Shown: piece after piece, positions 34,606-44,600 of the stretch
How positions within the stretch are numbered: the stretch's first letter is position 1
Layout of the letters: each line of letters opens with the position of its first letter
NCBI RefSeq assembly: GCF_003597395.2
Contig: NC_133774.1
Span: forward strand, 40,733,735-40,797,734
DNA from: Chelonoidis abingdonii
Taxonomy: Eukaryota; Chordata; Testudines; Testudinidae
Length of the DNA: 64,000 bases
Direction: 5' to 3'
Position numbers and translations under genes: made by a program
The notes under the pieces: generated by a model
What the model was told of the DNA's origin: nothing
Seen by the model: only the letters and a program-made list of their open reading frames with translations
Database searches by the model: none

Positions 34606-34799
34606 CTTATTATTTAGACTCTAGCATTTGTGTTACAAGCACTTTAAAAAACTTGTTCCTGTTTATTTGTCTGCCCTTTTCTGATGTTGCCAGATTCTTT
34701 TTATGTGAATGTTTCTCATCTGATCTGCCCTTACATTATCCTCTTACAATCCTCTGCTTCCTGACTATAACCTAGAGAATCTCTATCATAGACTTTCCT

Positions 34800-35366
34800 C
34801 TAGAGAAGTCTCTGTCCGATCCACGTGCTCCTCTGCAGCAGTCGGCTTTCCCCATCTCCTAGTTTTAAAACTGGCTTCTGCAACCTTTTTAATGTTAGTG
34901 CCAGCAGTCTGGTTCCACTTTGGTTTAGGTGGAGCCCATCTCTCCTGTATAGGCTCCCCCCCCCATCCCCAAAGTTTCCCCAGTTCCTAACGAATGTAAA
35001 CCCCTCCTCTCTACACCATCGTCTCATCCACGCATTGAGACTCTGAATCTCTGCCTGCCTACCTGGCCCTGCACATGGAACTGGGAGCATTTCTGAGAAT
35101 GCCACCATAGAGGTCCTGGATTTCAGTCTCTTCCCTAGCAGCCTAAATTTGGCCTCCAGGTCATCTCTCCTACCCTTCCCTATGTCACTGGTAACTACAT
35201 GTACCACAACCATCGGCTCCTCCACAGCACTACACATAAATCTATCCAGATGCCTTGAGAGATCCGTAACCCTCTCACTAGGCAGGCAAGTCATCATACG
35301 ATTCTCTTGGTCATCACAAACCCAGCTATCTATGTTTCTAATGATCGACTCTCCCATTACTAACAT
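34800..35366 (-). pseudogene. CR1 ORF1 esterase (SGNH-type) domain, copy D
   Basis: A 188-codon minus-strand frame covers the C-terminal domain of CR1 ORF1. It opens with VMGESIIRNIDSWVC, matching the GDS block of SGNH/GDSL hydrolases with Asp changed to Glu. The middle reads EEPMVVVHVVTSDIGKGRRD. Near the end, YRRDGLHLNQSGTRLL holds the Asp-x-x-His catalytic pair. CR1 ORF1 proteins with PHD-like and esterase domains are known and are thought to act with RNA or membranes during retrotransposition; their exact role is unsettled. This is the longest coherent element frame in the window apart from the reverse transcriptase at 40.2 kb. It continues upstream, across a break, into the coiled-coil part. 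Confidence 0.8.
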
Positions 35367-35458
35367 CTGCCTTTTCCTAATGACTGGAGGTCCCTCCCCC
35401 GGAGAGGTAACCTCAGTGGGAGAGGATACCCTAACACCATCTGGAAGGAGGGTCCCAG

Positions 35459-35789
35459 CTATGGGAAGGTTACCTCTGCTCCCATTGATTGCTCTGCTTC
35501 CCTGGGCCTTTCATCCTCCTCAACAGCGCAGGACCGGAGGTGGGACAATTCTACAGTGTCCCAGAAAGCCTCATCAACATATCTCTCTGCCTCCCTTAGC
35601 TCCCTTAGCTCCTCCAGTTCCACCACCCTGGCCTCCAAAGTCCGTACGTGGTCTCTGAGGGCCAGGAGCTCCTTGTACTGAATGCACACATACGCCACCC
35701 ACCCACAGGGTGGGTATGTAATCATACATGCTGCACTCAGCACAACAAACTGGATAGCCCCCACTCTGCTGCTGGGCTTCTGCCTGCAT
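35459..35789 (-). pseudogene. CR1 ORF1 N-terminal part with coiled coil, copy D
   Basis: Two overlapping minus-strand frames share this stretch. One begins QQSGGYPVCCAECSMYDYIP and carries closely spaced Cys residues that could be the remains of the PHD/zinc-binding region of CR1 ORF1. The other contains LLALRDHVRTLEARVVELEE followed by LRELREAERYVDEAF, a heptad-like Leu/Val and Glu/Arg pattern expected of a coiled coil that oligomerises ORF1. The frame switch between zinc-binding and coiled-coil parts shows a frameshift. It lies directly upstream of the esterase part. Confidence 0.7.
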
Positions 35790-35911
35790 TGTCTCCTCCA
35801 GCTACCTAGTTAATTAAAGGGTTTTGTTTAAATCAAGAAGTTTTGAATGCAATTTAGTTTACAGGTTTTAAAGAATAGCAAGTGAACCTTGCCTCCTTCC
35901 CACTCCCCTTC

Positions 35912-36250
35912 TGAACTCCCTTGCGAAACTCCCTGTTAGCAGCACCTTGTCACCTGTGCACTGCTTTATAAAGCCCTGGCCTTCTTGATAGCCCCGCCCA
36001 TTGACTAAGGCTCAGCCAATTAACAGAGGCTTCAAGCTTTCAAACCTTACTTTGAAGCTCACAGCTTCCAACTGCCAGCCACATTACATGGTCCTTCAAC
36101 CAACCAACCAACCAGACAGACAAACACAAGCTCAGCACACAGCAAGTAACCCCCAAACACACACTACAGACAGCCACTTACCGCAAGGGTGCTGTATTTG
36201 CTGCTCTTTCACCTGGAGAACTCCCTTGCAGAACTCCCTGTTAGCAGCCC
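35912..36250 (-). promoter_or_regulatory. CR1 5' UTR with repeated motif (possible promoter monomers)
   Basis: GAACTCCCTTGC followed by GAAACTCCCTGTTAGCAGC at 35913-35943 recurs as GAACTCCCTTGC and AGAACTCCCTGTTAGCAGC at 36218-36248, a spacing of about 305 bases. The order is consistent with a 5' UTR built of tandem monomers, as in some LINE promoters. Promoter activity is an inference from position. A CAAC simple repeat lies between (about 36099-36114). Confidence 0.5.
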
Positions 36251-36263
36251 CTGTTCGCAAAAG

Positions 36264-36900
36264 GTAACTGATTTCTTGTGTCACAGCTGAGTAGGTCTTG
36301 AGAAAGGATTTACAGAAGAGAATAGTGAAATCATGGATTAATTCCAGGAAGGTGGTCCATGTGCAAGAGGGAGCATGGAAGAAAGTGCATAGATGTTTGT
36401 GAAAGAGGTGGGGGAAACGAGCTCTCAAGGCTGGCATTATTGCTGGAGTGGAGGGGACTTGATAAGAGGGAGAGGCAAAGATAAGAATGATCTTGAAGGT
36501 GAGTACAGGAACTTGAACATGATGTAATGGAAAATGGATCCCATGAAGGGATTCGCAGAGAGGACTGACATGGTCAGAGTGATGGGTAAGGAAGATGAGT
36601 TTAGCAGCTGTGCTTTATAGGCACTGGAAGGTGGTATTGTAGGTGTTGGGAAGGCCAGAAAAGAGGAGGTGATCATAATCAAGATAGGTGTTGACGTTGG
36701 ACTGACTGAGAATGTTAGCAGTGTGGACAGATGGTAAAGGTTGTATTCTAGAAATGTACTGGAGAAAGAAATGGCAGAATACAAATACAGCTTGGATATT
36801 CAGAGCAAGGAAGAGGGAGGCCTGAGTGACAGGAAGGAAGATGGTGTTGTGAATAGTAGCAGAGGAGAATGTGGGAGTAATCCTGAGCTGATGGTGTCAA
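36264..36900 (-). repeat. Unclassified LINE-like relic, antisense
   Basis: The wording (GGCACTGGAAGGTGGTATTG, GAGGTGATCATAATCAAGAT, TGAGAATGTTAGCAGTGTGG) is like antisense L2-type or related LINE 3' sequence that I know from amniote genomes. Minus-strand frames at 36437-36784 are not interpretable as protein domains. The class is uncertain. Confidence 0.35.
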
Positions 36901-37263
36901 ATTTGCAGATGAACTGAAGCTCAGCAGTTTTTCTTTGAAATCTGGTCCTGAAGTTTTTTTGCTGCAGGATGGCTCTCTTTAAACCTGCTATTGTGTGTCC
37001 AGGAAGATTGAAGTGTTCTCCTACAGGTTTTTGTATATTGCCATTCCTGATTTGTGTCCATTTATCCTTTTCCGTAGCGACTGTCCAGTTTGGCCGATGT
37101 AACATAGCAGAGGTGCATTGCTGTCAATATGATGGCGTATATTAACTGGTGACATGCAGCGTGAATGAACCGGGGAATGGTGTGCTGATCTGGTTAGGTC
37201 CTGTGATGGTGTTCCGTTGGGTAGATATGTGGGCAGAGTTGGCATGCAGGTTTGGATTTGCAT
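36900..37263 (-). pseudogene. Penelope-like GIY-YIG endonuclease remnant
   Basis: Two minus-strand frames join across a shift near 37080. The upstream one (37263-37021) ends LLCYIGQTGQSLRKRINGHK, in which YIGQTGQSLRKR matches the YIG half and following Arg of GIY-YIG nucleases. The downstream one reads KPVGEHFNLPGHTIAGLKRA, then AELQFICKFDTI, which fits the conserved His-Phe-Gly-His-like block and the final helix of Penelope endonucleases. The enzyme would cut target DNA for retrotransposition. The frameshift makes this copy defective. Confidence 0.75.
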
Positions 37264-37775
37264 GGATTGGTTTCCTGAGTTAAGCGTTACATAGGTGCAG
37301 TGTGCAGTTACTGGTGAGAATATGCTTCAGGCTGGGGGATTTGTCTTTGGGGGTTTTGGAAGGGAAAATGGGGCCGCCCCCCCCCTGCCACCACAAAGGC
37401 CTGTGAAAAGTGAGGGATCCATTGTCCAGGATGGATTGTAGATCCCTGATGATGCACTGGAGTGACCTGAACTTCAGTTCACTCTGACTTTGACACCTCA
37501 GCTCAGGATATTAATAAGATGACGAATGGCTTGCCAACTACAAAGCAGTTTCTCCTCCCTTGGTTTTCACACCTCAACTGCTAGAAAAGGGCCTCATCCT
37601 CCCTGACTGAACTAACCTCGTTATGTCTAGCCTGCTTCTTGATTGCATATATATACACACACCTGCCTCTGGAAATTTCCACTACATGCAGCTGACGAAG
37701 TGGGTATTCACCCACGAAAGCTCATGTTCCAATACGTCTGTTAGTCTATAAGGTGCCACAGGATTCTTTACTGAT
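36901..37775 (-). mobile_element. Penelope-like element fragment with GIY-YIG endonuclease
   Basis: The minus strand from about 37263 to 36900 encodes the C-terminal endonuclease region. The stretch at 37300-37460 is upstream sequence of the same element. The region at about 37535-37775 is a terminal segment (CTGTTAGTCTATAAGGTGCC) lying on the plus strand, inverted with respect to the coding direction. The reverse transcriptase that should lie upstream is missing. The matching terminal segment at 4525-4650 lies on the same strand as its endonuclease-linked part, so the complete family probably has terminal repeats in inverted orientation. Confidence 0.7.
37692..37719 (+). ncRNA. Hammerhead-like hairpin in Penelope-like terminus (candidate)
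   Basis: CTGACGA (37692-37698) is followed by one A, a 6-bp stem GTGGGT/ACCCAC with loop ATTC, and then GAAA (37716-37719). This resembles the C-U-G-A-N-G-A, stem II, G-A-A-A core of hammerhead ribozymes, which are known in Penelope-like elements. The extra A before the stem and the lack of an identified cleavage strand mean it is not a canonical hammerhead. The equivalent minus-strand hairpin at 4618-4645 keeps the stem with two compensatory changes. Confidence 0.35.
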
Positions 37776-40094
37776 GTTACCTCACATTTGATGAGGGGGC
37801 CATTGCATTGTCCAATTGGAAGGGCTTGGATTTGCTTCACAGGCTATTTTCCTTTCACACGAGCTGCTAACAACAAACCAGATTAATTTGATTTTAAAGA
37901 CTTTCCCTTTTCTCTTATTGCCTTTTGTCATTAGCTTGTGCCCTGCTGAAAAACGGTCTGTCAAGTGAATCAGATGTCACTTCTAAACTGAACAACTTTA
38001 TGAACAGATTACTGATACAGAGCAGAGGATATTAAATAGGCAAGATGACACATTTGTCCAGTGTTGCAGCCTTAGTGGTTGAACAAAAGCTGACACTGAT
38101 GAGTCTGAAACAGGAGAAACACTAAATTCAGACCAGCAACCATCCCTGGAACTGTTGGAGGGACCAATCTACTGACAATCTGAATTCAAACACATTAGAA
38201 TATGCCTTTTAAAAATGGAAGATTACTCAATGTTGTGCATCTAGCCCTTCTTCCTGAGCCATATTCTGTTTTGTTGCAATTAATATGGAGGCAAGTTGAA
38301 AAATGAGGCCTTTAGGTTGCTCTGGCTCTTATTAGAATCAATAGGAAAATGCCCATTTACCTGTATAGGAGTAGGGATGGGACCATCTGACAAATTCACA
38401 GTGGTGGAAGTTTTCTGGGTCTATGTCAGGAATGGGTAGTACAACTTCCACTGATTTGGCATTCTGTGAATATGAAAATCCATGTATCCTACAGATGAAA
38501 GGAAAGCAATTTACAGGAGAATGTAAATAAAGCAGAGGAGGCTTCTTTATCTTACTCATTTGCTTTTCCTAATGCATTTTCTTCTTCTGTCCCCTCAACA
38601 TATAAGTCATCATAAAGCATTATGAATTGATCTCAGCGAAGGATTAAGGAAAAGGAGGAACCATGACAGTTTCCATGCAAATATCCATTTAAAAAAGGGA
38701 AGGAACTAAGAGAGAGAGAGATCCGGGAAGGCAGAACTATTCCTAAAGAGACTGATATTTAAAATTTGACAAGACGCAATGACACCTCTTTATAATATTG
38801 AAACTTGTTTAATTACTTTACATTTTTTGTACTGAAGATAACAGCTGTGAGAATACATATGCTGTATGAATAAAAATATTCAGAATAAAGAATTAATCCT
38901 CTTATGGAGTCACAGTACCCAAAATATGACACAAATGTATGATAGTCTATGAATCGGGTCCTACTTATGTTGTCTGAGGGGGCTTCGTATTGAGTTTTTT
39001 ACTGACCAAAAACTGTGAAAATTACTTTACCTATCACATAGTAGCAATTATTAACTGCCAGTTTACAGAATAATAGAGAGAGAGCACGTGTGTGCCATTC
39101 AGTGGGTTAAACACTGCTTTTAGATACCATCAACCTTTTGTAGTGGATATTTGCCTATGTCCTGACTTGGATTTCACTACAGCAACTATGCTGTGACTAA
39201 AAAGATAATACCATCGTCTAACTTGGTAAAATTGTTCTTACTTTCTAAAGACAGTTATTAAAAAAGGAAATACTACTGTGTCTATAATGTCAATTATACC
39301 AAGCTGCCCAATACAAAACATACGAACTTCACTGATAGTAGGATACTATATTCCAATGGAGAAAAGGTACCTTATTCACAATATGCTACAGAATAATGGC
39401 CCAAAACATTACAAGTAAGATATTCAAAAGCATTCAGCATCGGGTTAACTTTGTCCCTGTCTGTCTACCTTAGGCTTTTATACTGCTACCCATCATATCA
39501 GTACTGAGTGCCTTCCAGAGAAAACTAATATGAATTGCAAAGTCCCGAGTGGACTGCATGGAGTCTGGTAAAACTCTCCTTGACTTCCATGAGAGAAGAG
39601 TTAAGTCAACATCAAGCACTTTTGGAAATTCCAGCCTGGATTTTTAATAGTGCTACTACATTGTTAGTGGGATACAGTAATGGCCCTCTCTTTAGTAAGG
39701 GATACAGTGTGCATTTAATCCTTGTTAATATTAATAGGAGTTCTGTGCACCCTACGTCAAGGATAAAACAAGCCCGCCTTCCTCACTTCCCCAGGCCCCG
39801 AGATATCTAATTTGTGCAGAAGAAAACATGGGACCAAATTCCCTCCTGGTGTAAATTGGTACATTTCCATTGTACTGTTAATTCAGGAGCTAAAATGGCA
39901 GAGAGAAGCTGAAATAAAGAAACAGCTTTTCATTCACTACAGCTAGATGTCTTCTTTGCCATGAAGGTCACTGCAAACATCTTAAAAATAAGGCTTGTTA
40001 ATATTCAAGTTGAAATGTTTATAGCAAGAAAGATTGCATGTAGAAACACAGACATTCAAAAGTGTGGAAATGACTGGACAAGAGAAGGTTGCTT
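37776..40094. other. Unrecognised DNA
   Basis: No gene was recognised; frames reach at most 91 codons (39535-39810). A faint palindromic-MITE phrase (GGGACCAAATTCCCTCCTGG) is at 39829-39848, and a short GA repeat is at about 38710-38720. Confidence 0.5.
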
Positions 40095-41559
40095 AATGCT
40101 GCGATTGCAGAGCCATTGGCTGTTATTTTTGAAAATTCATGGTGATTAGGGGAGATCCCAGATGATTGGAAAAAGGCAAATAGTGTCCATATTTAAAAAA
40201 GGGAAGAACAACTACTCTGGGAACTACAGCCTCACATCAGTCCCCAGCAAAATCATGCAGAAGGTCCTCAAGGAATCTATTTTGAAGAACTTGGAGGAGA
40301 GGAAGGTGATCAGGAACAATCAATATGGATTCACCAAGGGCAAGTCACGCCTGACCAACCTGATTGCCTTCTATGATGAAATAACTGGCTCTGTGGATAT
40401 GGGGAAGGCAATGGATGTGATATACCTAGACTTTAGCAAAGCTTTTGATACGCTCTCCCACAGTATTCTTGCCAGCAAGTTAAAGTATGGATTAGATGAA
40501 TGGACTATAAGGTGGATAGAAAGTTGGCTCGATTGTCGGGCTCAACAGGTAGTGATCAATGGCTCGATGTCTAGTTGGCAGCTGGTATCAAGCGGAGTAC
40601 CCCAGGGGTCGGTCCTGGGGCTGGTTTTATTCAACATCTTTATTAATGATCTGAATGATGGGATGGATTGCACCCTCCGCAAGTTTGCAGATAACATTAA
40701 GATGGAGGGAAAGGTGGATATGCTGTAGGGTAGGGATAGGGTCCAGAGTGACCTAGACAAATTGGAGGATTGGGCCAAAAGAAATCTGATGAGGTTCAAC
40801 AAGGACAAGTGCAGAGTCCTGCACTTAGGAAGGAAGAATTCCATGTATCGCTACAGCATGGGAACCAACTGAATAAGCAGCAGTTCTGCAGAAAAGGACC
40901 TGGGGATGAGAAATTGAATATGAGTCTGTAGTGTGCCCTTGTTTCCAGGAAGGCCAACGACATATTGGGCTATATTAGTAGGAGCATTGCCAGCAGATCG
41001 AGGGAAGTGATTATTCCCCTCTATTTGGCACTAGTGAGGCCACACCTGAATACTGCATCCAGTTTTGGTCCTCCCACTACAGAAAGAATGTGGACAAATT
41101 GGAGAGAGTCCAGTGGAGGGCAATGAAAATGATTAGGGGGCTGGGGCACATGACTTAAGAGGAGAGGCTGAGGAACCTGGACTTGTTTAGTCTGCAGAAG
41201 ACAATTGTGAGGGAAGATTTGATAGCAGCCTTCAAGTCCCTAAAGGGGGGTTCCAAAGAGGATGGAGCTCAGCTGTTATCAGTGACAGCAGATGATAGAA
41301 CAAGAAGCAATGGTCTCAAGTTGCAGTGGGGGAGGGCTAGGCTGAACATCAGGAAACGCTTTCACTAGGAGAGTGGTGAAGCACTGGAATGGGTTACCTA
41401 GGGGGAGGTGGTGAAATCTCCATCCTTAGAGGTTTTTAAGGTCCAGCTTGACAAAGCCCTGGCTGGGATGATTTAGTTGGTATTAGTCCTGCTTTGAGCA
41501 GGGGCTTGGACTAGATGATCTCCTGAGGTCTCTTCCAACCCTAATATTCTATGATTCTA
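40095..41559 (+). mobile_element. CR1 LINE copy F, sense, with natural 3' tail
   Basis: This is a 5'-truncated CR1 starting in the reverse transcriptase and ending in ATTCTATGATTCTA at 41546-41559, the octamer-type terminus of CR1. Order: reverse transcriptase (40162-40728 in one frame, then broken), thumb region, a short frame at 41183-41368, 3' UTR. 5' truncation is the normal outcome of CR1 insertion. No obvious target duplication was seen, as is usual for CR1. Confidence 0.9.
40162..40728 (+). pseudogene. CR1 reverse transcriptase fragment with FADN box (copy F)
   Basis: A 188-codon frame covers fingers and palm of CR1 reverse transcriptase. Visible blocks are [37 protein letters not shown] (first catalytic Asp) and [15 protein letters not shown]. 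The second catalytic box reads [12 protein letters not shown] has become FADN at 40684-40695, removing one metal-binding Asp. A TAG stop follows about ten codons later. The enzyme would copy CR1 RNA at the target nick, but this copy cannot. The DNA continues as recognisable CR1 in other frames to 41.56 kb. Confidence 0.9.
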
Positions 41560-42325
41560 AATATTCAAGTTTCTTCACACTCTTAAATGAATGTACATTG
41601 TAAAGTACCACACTGCACTCTCCCAAAACAACCTGAACTCTGTACCACCTCCCATTACCCATCCATCTAACAGGGATTCTCTATAAGCACTAACTTACAG
41701 AATTTCTTCTTTAATTTTCAATAGTAATCTGTAATGACGGACAATAGGCCCCAGAACGATGGAAACAGTTAAAGTGCCATTGTAGTAACTAGCTGTAACA
41801 AAATCCTTATATTTAATTTTTCAGGAAAACAATGTTTCTTAACTTTTCTGATGCAGCTACAGTATATTAATGAAAAGACTAAACTAGCCTTAGTCTATCT
41901 GGGAATACTGTTGAAGTTTCATTTCATCAGTATTTCATTCTAGTAAAACTGGCTCAGTTGTACCACTTTACAGCTGTGATTTGTGAAGTAAATGGCAAGG
42001 CTAAATGTGCTGAAAATCCAAGATGTTCCCTGAGCAACAAAGAGACTGAAGGCAAATGTTACACAGTATCACTGATAACACCAGCAATGCTTGTTTAAGC
42101 ATTTGCTTCATAAACAATGAAAAGCATTTAAAAACAAAAGAAATGTCAGAAACAGGCTTCTCTACCTTTTTATTCCTGCTCCAATTAGCTTTTTTCACTG
42201 CTGTTTCTCTTTACTCTCCCTTTAATTAAAAAGTCATCTATGGTCATTTATGAAGCTTGATTTCACTTTTTCCCTTCTTCAGTGAACTTTCCTTCCTAGC
42301 ATCCTTTGTTCTTTTGTGAAATATG
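41560..42325. other. Unrecognised DNA
   Basis: No gene or repeat was recognised. The stretch is AT-rich with no frame longer than 65 codons. Confidence 0.5.
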
Positions 42326-43330
42326 TGTAACCCTTCTGCCCCTCTGAGTTGGCAGCAACAAGGGCTGGGTTCAGTATCCAGGGGTTCCGTTTCAGTAACA
42401 CAATGCATAACCGGCTCGAGCCCCCACCCAGTGACCTGGGACACTTACATACTATACCCCCCTGGGCGCCTCTAGGAGGCAATACTTCCCCTCTTGCAAG
42501 CACAGAGTCTGAGTTTTTGTAACAAAATCTTTTTTAATAAAGAAAGGAATCAATGCGGCATCCCATAGAGAAACACCACAAACAGGGTTATAACACAAAC
42601 CATAAACAAAACTCCACCTCCCAGTATGTTTGGCAATGTCCTTTTTCCCTTAGGGTCTTAAGTCCAATCACCCCAAAGTCCAAGAACCCAAAAGTCTCTG
42701 GTCAGTGCCACCCCAGAGCTCAAGAGTTTATCTGTAGAGTTTTACACACACCCCAAGCCTGGGGGGAAATTGGGGGGGAAGTCCACACAGGGTGTTAAGG
42801 GGCACCTTACGTGGGCCAGGGCCAGCTGCTCCGCCTCTCCATGAAGTTCTGCTGCAGCCTTCACCACGACCAGCTCCACCACACCAGCTGCGCTGCTTCT
42901 CCAGCTGCCCCTGAAAACTGCCTCACTCTGCTCACTGTTCCATGGGCTGCTCCAACTGCTCTGCTCTGCCAGCCACTTAACGATAGGTCTTCAGACTCCC
43001 CCACTAGTTAACACAGCACTCAGTTCAGCTCTTAGTAGAGAAGCCCTGGTGCTGGTGCACCATTGGTCCAACATGAATTCAGCTCAGCAGTCTCTAGATA
43101 GACTCCTAATGGAATCAAAATTAGCTCTACTCTTTACACAGTGGAGAGAGGAGAATGTGCAATTGGTGTTCTAGGCCCTCAAAGGGCCCATACCACAGGT
43201 ACACACACCAGTCCCCAACCTCTCTCTATAGGGTTTGGAACCCCCTGTCCCATGTTTAGCAAGTACCACCCAACTGAGGTTGAGTCATTTCTGTCACAAA
43301 GCAGTCCACGCTCCCATTCACACAATCGGG
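42326..43330. repeat. LTR-like repeat block, ends not proven
   Basis: The block begins TGTAACCCTTCTGCCCC and contains GTAACAAAATC followed by TTTTTTAATAAAGAAAGG at 42521-42546, with an AATAAA signal on the plus strand. I recognise the wording from a turtle LTR family. A possible right end is CGGGTGACA at 43330. The flanks do not show a matching duplication, so neither boundaries nor orientation are proven. GC-rich frames at 42553-43386 are not gene-like. Confidence 0.35.
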
Positions 43331-43544
43331 TGACAAACTCTTTTTTTCTCTCTGCCAATAACAGAAATGGGATCCAGAGCTGTTAAAATCACCATCCCAA
43401 GCTGCTGTGGGTTTATGCTAAGTGTGAGGTGGATGCCAATGCAAATCTTTCCACATCCTTTGAAATTTTTTAGATTCTTTCCACACTCCCTACATTCACC
43501 ACCAGATGTCAGGGTAGCGCTCAACCTGACTCTGCTTACATATG

Positions 43545-44262
43545 TTTTTTATTGTATTATTGTGCATCTGGAAACCGCAGCCCAATAGGGACCTCATTGT
43601 GCTAGGTGCTGTCATATACGATAGTAAAGAGCTCCTGCCTTGACAAGCTTAGACCTAAATTGCCCAGGTGGGAGAAAGTAACTATTGCCCTCATTTTTCA
43701 GAAGGAGAATTGAGGCACAGAGGATTAAGGGCTGACTCAAGGCTACGCTCTACACTACAGGATAAATTCGAATTAGCTTAAACCGATTTTATAACCAGAT
43801 TTATAAAGTCGATTGTGGCGCGTTCACACTAGGCAAATTATTCGGTGGTGTGCGTCCATGGTCGAGGCTAGCGTCGATTTCTGGAGCGGTGCACTGTGGG
43901 TAGCTACTGTAAAATAATGAGGCTAATAACGTCGATTTGCGTCCACACTAACCCTAATCCATATAGTAATATTGATTTTAGTACTCCTCTTCGTTTTTGT
44001 AGGAGTACAGAAATCGATTTAAAGAGCCCTTTAAATTGATATAAAGAGCAGTGTAGTGTGGATGGGTGCAGCGTTAAATCAATTTAACACTATTAAAATC
44101 GGTTTAAAAGCGTAGTGTAGACCAGGCCTAAGAGACCTCAAGTCCCATTGACTTCATGAGCTAAGTGACTGACTCAAGGTGTCACAGGAAGTCTGTAGCA
44201 GAGCTGGCAAGAGAACCCAATTTCCTGAGGCCCAGCCTAGAGCTTTAACCATGAGACTTTTT
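43545..44262 (+). mobile_element. MIR-like SINE, split by a Harbinger-like element
   Basis: The left part reads TTGTGCTAGGTGCTGTCATA, then CATTTTTCAGAAGGAG and TTGAGGCACAGAGG. The right part, after the insert, reads TAAGTGACTGACTCAAGG and CAGAGCTGGCAAGAGAACCC. These are the core and 3' parts of amniote MIR-like SINEs in order. The insert at 43741-44128 separates them, and the phrase CTGACTCAAGG appears on both sides, so a short local duplication accompanied the event. Confidence 0.65.
43741..44128. mobile_element. Harbinger-like non-autonomous DNA transposon, 388 bp
   Basis: The left end GGCTACGCTCTACACTAC and the right end GTAGTGTAGACCAGGCC are imperfect inverted repeats that share TCTACACTAC exactly. 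Flanking triplets are CAA (left) and TAA (right), compatible with a worn 3-base duplication as made by PIF/Harbinger elements. Subterminal AACCGATTTTA and TAAAATCGGTTTA form a further inverted pair. No transposase is encoded. Confidence 0.6.
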
Positions 44263-44600
44263 CCAGTCCAAATATTTGCCTGGTCTCTCATTTTTCTCAC
44301 AACTTCGTAATATGCACCACCTCTTTAGGGATCTTTCACAAATATGAAAATTTTACTTGAACCAGTTTTCATTCCCCATTATTTTGACAGTGATCAAATC
44401 TCTCTAATAGCTTTTAACAGCATTTGTAAGGGGGGGGGGGACACAGCGCTGAGCTCTCTTCAGTGCATCAAAGAAGCAGTGGGTGTAAAAGAGATTAACT
44501 TAGAGCAACCTCAGTGCAAAGAAGCTAACTAGAGAGCAGCCTGCTAGATTTAAGGTACTACAATGACCTCTGTTCAAGGTAGTCTAATGTATAATGAATC
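44263..44600. other. Unrecognised DNA with poly(G) run
   Basis: A run of ten G lies at about 44431-44440. No gene or repeat was recognised. Confidence 0.5.

Larger units (their letters stand above)
33317..36263 (-). mobile_element. CR1 LINE copy D, antisense: 5' UTR, ORF1, endonuclease; 3' half absent
   Basis: Reading the minus strand from about 36263: a 5' UTR with a repeated motif; ORF1 N-terminal region (35789-35459); ORF1 esterase (35366-34800); ORF2 endonuclease (34605-33966); and the spacer toward the reverse transcriptase, ending about 33317. This is the rarely kept 5' half of CR1. The polymerase and 3' UTR are missing, the opposite of ordinary 5' truncation, so a later insertion or rearrangement probably removed them. 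A C-run (about 34959-34967) and several stops mark decay. Confidence 0.85.

Noticed and set aside
35149..35658. 169-codon plus-strand frame
   Set aside because: It is the antisense shadow of CR1 ORF1, whose minus-strand frames carry the esterase and coiled-coil motifs.
37692..37719. Calling a canonical hammerhead ribozyme
   Set aside because: An extra A precedes stem II and no cleavage-site strand (UH) with pairing for the other stems could be assigned, so it is listed only as a candidate structure.
42326..43330. Calling a proven LTR with target duplication
   Set aside because: The bases outside the putative TGTAACCC and GGTGACA ends do not match, so the ends are not established.
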